Assembly (NCBI GenBank): GCA_932294295.1
Contig: OW028577.1
Coordinates: 7,653,501 to 7,717,500 of the forward strand
Direction of reading: 5' to 3'
Length of the DNA: 64,000 bases
DNA from: Alitta virens
Lineage: Eukaryota > Annelida > Polychaeta > Phyllodocida > Nereididae
Of this stretch, positions 36,386-46,025 are shown piece by piece. The notes under the pieces are model-generated. The model searched no databases, was not told the origin of the DNA, and worked only from the letters and a program-made list of their open reading frames with translations. The stretch's first letter is position 1, and each line of letters begins with the position of its first letter. Position numbers and translations under genes: made by a program.

Positions 36386-39300
36386 TTATTTGACCATAAT
36401 CTCTTCTAACTGCTTCCTTGCATCATGTACTTTTAATTCTTGCTTTCGGATATCATCATCAGAGATGACTAACGTCTGGACGAGATGAAAAGAATAAAGA
36501 AAGGTCATCAGTGACGATACGAATGAAAAACACGTAAGTAACAATATAGGCGAAATATAACACCTAGATAAAAACTTTGTCAGCACAATTTCTTTGTCAG
36601 CACAATTTCAATTTACTTACGTGTACAAGGGGCTGTTCAGTATTTAAATGAGCACCGGGATTCTTTTGGAGCGCAGCTTTGGGGGCGTTCTGACCCATCA
36701 AGGGCTGACTGTTCAGGTGCAGAGCGGCTGCAATACTCTGTAACATGGACTCTGTTGTCAACTCTGGACCAACTCCTTGTATGATCTTAGGTAGTTCCAT
36801 CGTTTTGAATGCCTCTTCTGTTGGGTCACAGGCATTAAGACCTTGGAGTCGTTTCTCCCAAAACAACTGCAACACGATCAAAGTCATCCATGACATTCAG
36901 TTCAAGTACCATATGCTAGGACTCTGTATCGTTTGATTCAAATGATATGATATGCATCTTCGATACACGATACGTATCAGCGATACATATTCATAGCTAT
37001 ATATAAGTAAAACAAATTTATTATTCAAATAGGACGTTTAGGGAATCAGACATTTCAGGTTTGGACGTTTTGGTCGTCAGACGTTTTGACTTGATACGGC
37101 TCCAAGCAAGCTAATCACTGATTGGCTGTTATATTTTGGGACTACTCATCTTGACCAATCACAGCGCACAACACAAAGTAATCAAAATGGCGGTTGACAC
37201 TGATAATCGCGACGATCTTAGCTACGTTCTGAAAGGAAATTGGTTTATATTTTGCATCTTAGGGACAGAATAACTAATTTTAATTTTACCGATATGATAC
37301 CGAAAATCACACGTCACATACCGGTTCTTTTATCGATTGCTTGTTACCGGTGTGACAATAATCACCGAACCGGTGTAGAGCCCTACCATATGCAGAGTTG
37401 TATCAACACTGAACAAGTTCACAACAAACTGCTTTTTAAAGACAATTCATCAAGAAAACTATTAAAATTGTAACCAGCAAAATATCAGTGCTCAACCTCT
37501 GGAGTATATTAAAAGTATATTAAAGCAAACAGTATATCATTTAATAAAATATCATTTAATAAAATACAAACCTGTTTGGGTTGTTCCTGAGGCCCATGCT
37601 TCAGATCAGATCTCGTTTTGCCTTCAGGTCTCGTTCTGACAACAGTGACGGGCTGCTTAAAAATTGATGCTGTTTGACGAATTGGTAGCACCAAGTTTGC
37701 ATCATGTCGCATTCCTGATATTACAAAACCAGTTAGTTTCATACTGCATTAAAATCTCCAAAAATTCTATAACCATCACCACTACCAACAACCAAACATA
37801 ACACTACAAGCATTCACTTAAAGACTACTTTCTGCATGCTATAAACTTATACATGTATCTGTAATTGATTGGCTACTAAATGATTATGTGAGCGGGTATA
37901 TGCATACATATATGAATAGTACTGTAACAAGTGTAATTAATTGACCTCTAAAAAGCCAAACTGACATTGAGTCTTGCGCACTTTAAACAAATTACTGTCA
38001 ATCATTATAGCTATTTTATACTGTTTTTACACAGTATAATTCATTCCTATTCTTAATATGGCAATCAGTTGATGCGGATTTAATATCTGTAGCTGCTACA
38101 AAAGAAAGCAAATGAATGAAAAAGAATACTAAAATAAACTTCAGCATTACAAATAACAAAAAGAGACAACAATAAGTCTTGTTGTGGGTGCAACTTTATA
38201 CTTTACATTAAAGTAGGGGCACTTTGGAATGTAATTAACCTAACATAGAATCATCACCTGTAAAATAATAAAGATTAGAAAAAAAAAAAAACGCAACGCG
38301 TTATCTCTTTACTTGCATTGGTTATCACTGAAGAATGTCAGCATTCAAACTTTCAAACTTTTTGTGTATGTGAGTCGAAGGTGTAACAAAACACAGATCA
38401 AAATGGTGATTTTAAGTATTCAACTTTAAAGTCAATGCCTGAAAATGTCAAGTCAATAAAGCAAGGCTGCAACTTCATATTACCTACTCTTGTAATATAC
38501 TAGAGGTCGCAAAAAAATTAAGACTGCCCAACTGTCATGCAATCCCCAAAAGGGGCATACATTTGACATTGTTTTGGAGTGAAATTTGGTTCTTTCTCCT
38601 CCCGCCTCAACAGAATCAAAATCCAATTAAGGTGCAGCGCATTACCCTAAAGAAATCTATTAGATGATTGGTGAAAATTGTATAAAAGCATCTTAAAGGA
38701 TTAGACTCACTTTTTTGCGTAAAAAGAAGTGTTTCTATTACTAATAATTGTAATATTAATACATGTAAGGCAGCAGGAGAAGTTCACAGAATTCAGTGCT
38801 TTATCAATGCCGGACATAACAGTTTTCCAGCTGGGCCATTTGAGCGTCATGCCCGTTTTTGTGAGCCCCATGCCCGAAATTAAGTGAAAACCTTTTTTTT
38901 TTTTTTGTTTATCAACTAGCTGGGCGCCCTTTATGTGTCTATTTAGGTGCCCTAATCTTCTTGTGCACCATGCCCAATTCAAATCCTAGCTGGAACACTG
39001 CATAGTCATCACTCTCTTTGCATACACAATACACATGCTTAAAGAGACAAATGACGCAAAAATGCTAGTATCAATGAACGGACCGAACTTACAGAAATCA
39101 CGAAGCGGCAGCCTCACTGCTTTGATGTGCTTAACAACTATGTTAGATTGATGCTTAAGATTAGAAGCTCTTACATTCGTATCCATCTTCCATTATTCTA
39201 AGGTATTAGTCAAGCCCTGTTCACTTTAGCCCCTAAAGATGCAAACACTAGGTTAATGTTTGCCTACATGTCTAGTTTCCTGAACCAAATACTGCCAAGT

Positions 39301-40754
39301 AATATAAGTACACAGTCTTCTTTCCTCGCATCGAATAAAGTTCTAACAGAGTATTCAATACCAAAACATTTTACAATCAGGTCTATAGTGCTAATTTACC
39401 AGGTAAAGTTGTAATTCATAAGGTTTCATTGATATTTGGCAGTGTTCAGTTCAGACAACCTCATAGTTGCACCCACCTCTGGCATAGTCATATGTTGTTC
39501 CCCTTAATCGCTTACTTTTTCGAATTGCACTCTGCAGAATTTTACCAGATCGGAAATCAAAGCAACTGAGATCAAAGTTTGGGCCCAGAGCTCTCACCAA
39601 CTCTGGTTTACTCCTAAGCTTCATGCCATTGGGACTGAAAATAGAAAGACAAATCAAATAATTCCATGATGACCATGATATTGTGAGAATAAAGATTATC
39701 GTTATTGATAAGTTAATCAAAGCGACAATGCAATTTGAAATCGCCAGTTAATGAAGTAATTTCAATGTCAATTCTGAAAGACATCAATATTTATCTTTAA
39801 TATATAAATCTTACATAACCTCATTCAGAACTACAAGTGTACATGGGTGGACAGTGTACATGACATATCAACACTAATATTGGTGATCATTGCCTAGTTA
39901 GTTCTTGAATTTAATTTCGGCAAGATTTTGTGGTAAAAATATGTAGGGTTCCCCAAAGCCTTCGACATTTTTGTTTGGGTGGGGGGGGGGGTGTAATACA
40001 ATTTTGGGTGCGATGACTTCTCCAATATGTTTCTTGTTTACCTAATTATTTGGGTTACTTTCCCTTTTTTTGTAGATGGGGGGGGGGGGGCCCCAGGGGG
40101 GGGGGGGGGGTTAGGCTAGCTCAGTATTGGGTCTCCCCTCAAATTAGGAAACCTATCCATCTTCCTTAGAGTATATGTAGTTTCTACCTGTAGCCTGCCA
40201 TAGGCTAACTAGATCTATAATAATTTCCTCACATCAGTATAACTACCAAAAAAAAGTAGGACACCATCAATACAAGCTCTGATGAATCTACGACAAGGCT
40301 TGAATGTCAAGGTAAATGTTGAGGACTAATTTAGTTAAATTGACAGAATGATGACACAAAACTTGACAAAGCATGCACTGGAATCCCAAGCCTTGCACAG
40401 CTGCATGGTGGGAGCATGGGACCAATTAAGGTGACAATATGGGAGCATCCCAGAGATTTTGAGACAATGCTGCTTAGTTTTCGTGACTGTTAATTGGTAG
40501 ATAAGACCAAATACAACGAAAAGAACGATGTTTGAAACTGATATTGCCAGGAATGCAACTAGTGTAACTTTTGAAAGCAGCACCGGTCTTCTTTCTTTTC
40601 TTTCTCGACATCTCACATGAAAACGCGTCCCCCTTTACCTGTAATAATAGACGTCTGAGCGGCCTGCAGAAAGACCACATTTTCGCAGCACCTCCTCTCT
40701 TGTCCACCCAGGCGGTAGTCCATGGCATTCCGTCCGTCTTTTCTCGACTGACAT
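36386..40754 (-). CDS. MBD2/3: Methyl-CpG-binding domain protein 2/3 (MBD2/3), five coding exons
   Basis: Exons on the minus strand: 40754-40639, 39634-39477, 37714-37572, 36866-36621 and 36475-36386. All have GT-AG borders and consistent phases (2, 1, 0, 0), giving 250 aa. Residues 1 to about 72 form the MBD (GLPPGWTREEV, then SDVYYYS across the first junction, then LRSKPELVRALG). The central part has the MBD2/3-specific LPIRQTASIFKQPVT and LFWEKRLQGLNA motifs. The end (DDDIRKQE..ARKQLEE) is the start of the coiled coil that in vertebrates binds GATAD2/p66 of NuRD. The tyrosine in DVYYYS is kept; mammalian MBD3 has Phe there and loses methyl-CpG affinity, so this protein probably binds methylated CpG. 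It lacks the Glu-rich C-terminal tail. The TAA lies 8 nt before a good donor (CAAG|GTAAGA), so a 3'UTR intron or an alternative C-terminus is possible. Confidence 0.9.
36917..37385. mobile_element. Non-autonomous hAT-type element in MBD2/3 intron
   Basis: Terminal repeats TAGGACTCTGTATCG and CGGTGTAGAGCCCTA are inverted, and the 469-bp element is bordered by a perfect 8-bp duplication CCATATGC (36909-36916 and 37386-37393). This is the target-site length of hAT transposons. Inside are two CCAAT-type boxes (near 37120 and 37153) and ATCAAAATGGCGG, followed by a 28-codon open frame on the plus strand. That arrangement resembles the promoter and first codons of a parent element. No transposase body is present. 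Confidence 0.75.
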
Positions 40755-43085
40755 AGTAATTTCACAAAATCTGTCACAAAATTAAGAAATCAACGCGACC
40801 ATCCGGCATCAGTTGCACTATTTGCGCGGATGAAAACGTGACCTATTTATTTTTTGACCTAGATAAAGCTCATGTTCCATTGCAACAAAGTGTAAATCAC
40901 GAAATAAAAACCAAAATAAATGGAAAGTTCGTCACTGTGATGATACTTTTTGCATCATCGCCTAAGTAGCGCGGTTATGAAGACAACATGTGGCACTCAT
41001 TTCTAAGACGGAGTGATATTTTGTGGACCTCATCACTCTTTGTTTACTAAGAATGACTTAACCGAGAGAGGTCGCCACGAGCCTCTCTGCACCAGAGCGC
41101 CCTCTCCCGTTTAGAAGAAAAGACTTATTTGCAGAAAGATATATTACATCTCAACAAACTAGAGGTACTTGTGCAGGAAACTTAATGTGCGAACAAATGT
41201 AAACTTTTAGTTTATAGTCGAGATAAAATTACGATACTTTACTCTCCCCCCCCCTTATTTTTTTCTTTACATAATTTACCATTTCCTTATTGTTTTATCA
41301 CCACTGGATTTATGTATAACTGTGTTCTTCCGTAGAAAATAAAATCTGATATCACTATGAGATCAGGACTTATATCTTTATGTTGCTAGGAATGCAACAC
41401 CATTCAATGACATTAATTGTAAAAAAAAAAAAAAGAAAAAAAAAAGGAAAAAAAAAGAAAGAAGTAAAAATGAATGGATTCACCTGGTCATCCTGCATGA
41501 TGATACATTCAGCCCAATTGTGGATCACAATGTTGCTTGTATAAAAACACTACTGACCGCCCTGTAAAATGTGAAAAAAGAAAATTGATTGTATTTTGTG
41601 TTCTTATGGCATCTGAATGTCACACTATATTTTATTGGTTTCACCTTTATAATTTATCACACCTTAGTGGATTTTTCACACTTCTCAGCTCCATTCTCCA
41701 TGGAGTTTTTTTCCAATTACCCGCCGCTTTAATGAATCAACTCACAGTATACACATGGGAAGATAATATCACCAACCCCATACATATATTTTGATTCATG
41801 TACGCCACTTTTTTCATATGTGAGAGAATGGAATTCTTGTTGCTATGCTGTCTGTTCAATGTATTTCTTCATAGGTTTATTTTGTTATACGATCATTATC
41901 AATATTGCTGCTTTTGCTGCCATAGTTTGCATAATCATATATTGGAATAACATTAAAAAAAAGAAAAAGAAACCAGTGTCACTAAAATCATTCAGAATAG
42001 TGGATTTTCACGGAAGGTTCTCTGTATTTCCACCAGGTGGCTAAAACAGAATACTGCAATTCTATAGGCTGAAAAAGTTCTCGCCCTTGACTGTGATTGG
42101 CTGAAGCGAAGTGCATCCTAGCAGCAGTATTTTTAGTGCATTTTATATATTTGACACTTATCATTTAGTTGATGTTTGTCATTTTTCTGAGAAAGTTATA
42201 TTTATGGAATCACCTACTGTGTCTGAAAAGCAAAATGAGTAATGAGAGGAGAGGAAAGACTTATATCCTGCTGAATTCAGGGCTGTTCAGTGAAAAGACT
42301 CTATTGGCAGAAAGTATGTCACCAAAGTGTTCCTATATTAGTACACTTTATATGCATTATGATATAGGCCCTAGTTGAACCCACAACTATAATATCCATT
42401 GGCATATATATTGCACACTTTACGTAATATATGGCACGCCATTTCAAAGTGCAGTAATTCTAATTTGTCTGTCAAAAAGTTTCATTATAACCTATTATGA
42501 TCGTATACTTCTAAATTTAATCTGCAGGTGCCCAACTGTGAAAGTAAATTGAGCTGTTGACCATTGCTGTGGAGGTGGTGGTGGATTAGGGTTTTACATC
42601 CTGTATTTCTGCATCTGATGGGCTTATTAGGACAGGTAGGGACCATGGCAATGAGACGAAGGATGAAACAGCCATCCAACATAGGCGCGACCGGGAATTG
42701 AACCCGGGACCCAGTGGTTGCCATTGCTGTGGAGGCATGATCTTCATGGGGAGCAATTTGTTCACACACATAGACCAGTTATACCAGGTAAGGACTTTTC
42801 CTTACCAGTCTGTATATATACATGTAATTTATCAGTGGAAGTAGCCACACACCGTATAACACAATTTTATAACAGTGCAGTGTAGTAGAATTAAATTCTA
42901 TCATTAGTTTGTTATTTTTGTTATTTTGTTAGTAAGATATAGCCAGCAATTAACATGTTGCTTGGATAGACAATTATTGAAATGAAATGTTATTCCTCCC
43001 TGTTTCAGAGGATAGAACCCGCTGTCTTATACACGTTATCTCTTCAGTGTAATTTTTTACGTGTCTTTTTTTTTCACATTTCCAG
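40755..43085. other. Intergenic: MBD2/3 promoter side and FN3 upstream region
   Basis: Upstream of the MBD2/3 start codon, the first few hundred bases carry ACGTGACC and CATCACTCTTTG-type words but no TATA box I can place. An A-rich run lies at about 41419-41463. Plus-strand open frames at 41537-41794 and 41820-42044 are hydrophobic but lack FN3 motifs or good splice context. The missing upstream exons of the FN3 exon at 43086 may lie here, but I could not identify them. Confidence 0.4.
42567..42722 (-). mobile_element. tRNA-derived SINE, 5'-truncated copy
   Basis: On the minus strand it carries box-B-like GGGTTCAATTCCCGG, then the family body (GTTGGATGGCTGTTTCATCC, CATTGCCATGGTCCC, CCTAATAAGCCC, CAGAAATACAGG) and a GGTGGTGG-complement end. 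The same body occurs at 49270-49465 and 52981-53121. The box A portion is missing. Confidence 0.7.
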
Positions 43086-43189
43086 GGCCTTACACTTGCA
43101 TGGGGCAGTACAAAGTCCGTATTAAAGCAAGGAACGACATTGGTCAATCCAGTGACCATGATTTATTTGTATTTACTACAGCATCTTAA
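43086..43189 (+). CDS. FN3-domain terminal exon (upstream gene copy or alternative end)
   Basis: A strong acceptor (TTTTTTTTTCACATTTCCAG) precedes an open frame entered in phase 1 that ends with TAA at 43187-43189. The translation QYKVRIKARNDIGQSS...LFVFTTAS is the last two beta strands of a fibronectin type III domain (Y-x-V-x-x-x-A-x-N-x-x-G). It closely parallels the terminal exon at 48206-48307 (SYELRITAYNDLGPS...FVFTTASA). Both stop right after FTTAS. The present exon enters in phase 1 and the downstream one in phase 0, so they are not simple copies. It is either the end of a separate tandem FN3 gene whose other exons I could not find, or an alternative or relic terminal exon. Confidence 0.6.
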
Positions 43190-43934
43190 TTGTCCAGTTC
43201 AGTCCAATGTTTTTGACTGTTAACATGAGTGATAACTGTAGGACACAGTGATACAATATACATGCTCTGTCTGAAGTTTGTTTCCCCAAAATAAATCATT
43301 GGTGGTAATATACTAATATTTCTGTACATACATTGATTTGTTGACTCTGGTTACCATCGGATGTGTTATCATGGACTTAAACAAACAAACAAAAAGATCT
43401 ATACCTGACATAACTTAAATTACAAGGTCTCCTGAAGGGTATATTTGATTGGTCAAGATGATTCATCAGCTTCATCAATAATTTCAGGAATGAAAAAAAA
43501 AAGGTAGCACATATCATGATGAATCACACGTTTCCTCATCTTAAGGTATCAATAACAATTCTACCCAAGACATTGCAGGCTGGTGATGCTGATGAGAACA
43601 GTGGAAAGCTTTATCTTTGCACTAAAGGTTTATTTGAGTGCTGACAATCTTCACGTCCAAAAGGTACCATAAAAGGCAAATTGCCTTGTTTAGATCATAG
43701 CAGACAACCCTGAAGCCATATTTTCACATTAAGATAGCAATAATGATCTGCCAAATACTACAAAAAGGGTGGCTAAGATCAACGTTTAGGTTTTCGGCCA
43801 GGTTGATGAGTCGCCCTGAGACCACATTTCATGCATAAGCTGATATGAGAACAGCTGTTTCTTAAAATAATGTGTACAAATGTATACTTAAACAAAATCG
43901 TTTCACTAAATGAGTTCATATATAGGATGCAATA
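43190..43934. other. Non-coding, no gene seen
   Basis: AT-rich sequence between the FN3 terminal exon and the 53-bp satellite. No exon or repeat is recognised. Confidence 0.4.
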
Positions 43935-44247
43935 TATTTACAAATATATGCTGTTAACATGTATTGGTCATTGTCTTTTCCATGTCATATTTACAAACAT
44001 ATGCTGTTGACATGTATTGTCAATTGTCTTTTCAATGTCATATTTACAAATATATGCTGTTAACATGTATTTGGCATTCTTTTCCATGTCATATTTACAG
44101 ACACATGCCGTTGACATGTAATGGTCATTATCTTTTCCATGTTATATTACAAACATATGCTGTTGACATGTATTGGTCATTATCTTTTCCGTGTTATATT
44201 ACAAACATATGCCATTGACATGTATTGGTCATTGTCTTTCCCGTGTC
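43935..44247. repeat. 53-bp minisatellite, about six units
   Basis: Units of consensus TATTTACAAATATATGCTG, then TTAACATGTATTGGTCATTG, then TCTTTTCCATGTCA repeat about six times. Later units have lost one T and carry G/C changes. It lies about 480 bp before the 33-bp satellite in the same FN3 locus. Confidence 0.85.
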
Positions 44248-44697
44248 GTTTAATTACCTTTTTAGGTGTTGATAGAATTATTCTGATGATCGTTGTCAAC
44301 CCAGAATTTATCATCATGCAGCTTAAAGTCTCTTGAACTGTAACTTATTTAAATGACTGCAATATTGTTGTGACAGGCCCAGGAGTCCTTTTTTCTACGC
44401 ATATACTACATACTGTACAGCAGGATATATACACTGTGTATGAAAAATGCAATTCTTCCAAATACTATAGCATATTTTATATACAATACATTTAGATAAT
44501 ATATGTGCTGAGGCTGGTAAAAAAGAGTACTATTTCCTCTGACATTTGGCTTGTTTAGGAGCAATGTATGTCAGTTGACCTTGATAACAAGGACATTCAA
44601 ATGTCATGAATTAGGCAGAATTTGTGTCACTTCAGTAGAAGGCTCAGAATGCTTTATTGGAAGTGTTTCTTCTTCTCTTATTGTTTACTGGGTTTAG

Positions 44698-44724
44698 GAG
44701 TTTCGGTCTATGGATCCGTTTCGG
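44698..44724 (+). other. Possible 27-nt FN3-locus micro-exon at the satellite edge
   Basis: A pyrimidine-rich acceptor (TTTCTTCTTCTCTTATTG...GGGTTTAG) ends at 44697, and CGG|GTAAGT begins at 44725, leaving 27 nt. Entered and left in phase 1 it reads VSVYGSVS and joins in frame to the FN3 exon at 46026 (D-LPNAPDV). The 33-bp satellite begins exactly at its donor. The evidence is splice sites and frame only. Confidence 0.25.
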
Positions 44725-45811
44725 GTAAGTAAATCTAATGATACAACTGTTTTTATGGTAAGTAAATTTAATGATACAACTGTTTTTAAGGTAAGTAAAT
44801 CTAATGATACAACTGTTTTTATGGTAAGTAAATCTAATGATACAACTGTTTTTATGGTAAGTAAATTTAATGATACAACTGTTTTTAAGGTAAGTAAATC
44901 TAATGATACAACTGTTTTTCAGGTAAGTAAATCTAATGATACAACTGTTTTTCAGGTAAGTAAATCTAATGATACAACTGTTTTTAAGGTAAGTAAATCT
45001 AATGATACAACTGTTTTTCAAGTAAGTAAATTTAATGATACAACTGTTTTTCAGGTAAGTAAATCTAATGATACAACTGTTTTTAAGGTAAGTAAACCTA
45101 ATGATACAACTGTTTTTCAGGTAAGTAAATTTAATGATACAACTGTTTTTCAGGTAAGTAAATCTAATGATACAACTGTTTTTAAGGTAAGTAAATCTAA
45201 TGATACAACTGTTTTTCAAGTAAGTAAATTTAATGATACAACTGTTTTTCAGGTAAGTAAATCTAATGATACAACTGTTTTTAAGGTAAGTAAACCTAAT
45301 GATACAACTGTTTTTCAGGTAAGTAAATTTAATGATACAACTGTTTTTCAGGTAAGTAAATTTAATGATACAACTGTTTTTCAGGTAAGTAAATTTAATG
45401 ATACAACTGTTTTTCAGGTAGTAAATTTAATGATACAACTGTTTTTAAGGTAAGTAAATCTAATGATACAACTGTTTTTAAGGTAAGTAAATCTAATGAT
45501 ACAACTGTTTTTAAGGTAAGTAAATCTAATGATACAACTGTTTTTAAGGTAAGTAAATCTAATGATACAACTGTTTTTCAGGTAAGTAAATCTAATGATA
45601 CAACTGTTTTTAAGGTAGGTAAATCTAATGATACAACTGTTTTTTAGGTAAGTAAATCTAATGATACAACTGTTTTTCAGGTAAGTAAATCTAATGATAC
45701 CACTGTTTTTCAGGTAAGTAAATCTAATGATACAACTGTTTTTAAGGTAAGTAAATCTAATGATACAACTGTTTTTCAGGTAAGTAAATCTAATGATACA
45801 ACTGTTTTTCA
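44725..45811. repeat. 33-bp intron-like satellite, about 33 units
   Basis: Each unit is GTAAGTAAATCTAATGATAC followed by AACTGTTTTT and CAG (or AAG, ATG, CAA, TAG). It therefore begins with the consensus 5' splice site GTAAGT, contains a branch-point-like CTAAT, and ends with a T5 tract plus CAG: an intron in miniature. Consecutive units create CAG|GTAAGT junctions. Units differ at the TCT/TTT/CCT codon and at the last trinucleotide. These variants form a higher-order repeat of six units (198 bp) visible twice in the middle of the array. A one-base deletion at about 45419 shifts the frame. Because 33 is divisible by 3, 191- to 247-codon open frames exist on both strands. Confidence 0.95.
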
Positions 45812-46025
45812 TTTTTGAAAGGGTACCATGCAGTGAACTATAACTTTGCATGCGATAATATTGGTAGGAAAACTGTTTCAATTACCAAGTTGATACAGAC
45901 TACATTTATGAAGCATTCAAAGTTACATGTATGGGCAGTCCTTTTCTGACAAAGTGCTATTCGCTTATGCCTTATCCAGTTGTTCCTTTCATCGGGACAA
46001 GTCACGATTAAATATCTACTTCCAG

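Noticed and set aside
41537..42044. Hydrophobic plus-strand frames as upstream exons of the FN3 gene
   Set aside because: No FN3 or signal-peptide pattern that joins in frame to 43086; AT-rich chance frames.
42998..43057. Small exon reading RIEPAVLYTLSLQ just before 43086
   Set aside because: It would need an intron shorter than about 50 nt and shows only weak FN3 resemblance.
44725..45811. CRISPR-like array
   Set aside because: Units are contiguous with no unique spacers, in a eukaryotic intron context.
44644..45881. Long open frames of 155-247 codons on both strands through the 33-bp array
   Set aside because: The unit is a multiple of three without stops, so frames stay open mechanically. 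There is no start context or non-repeat domain.
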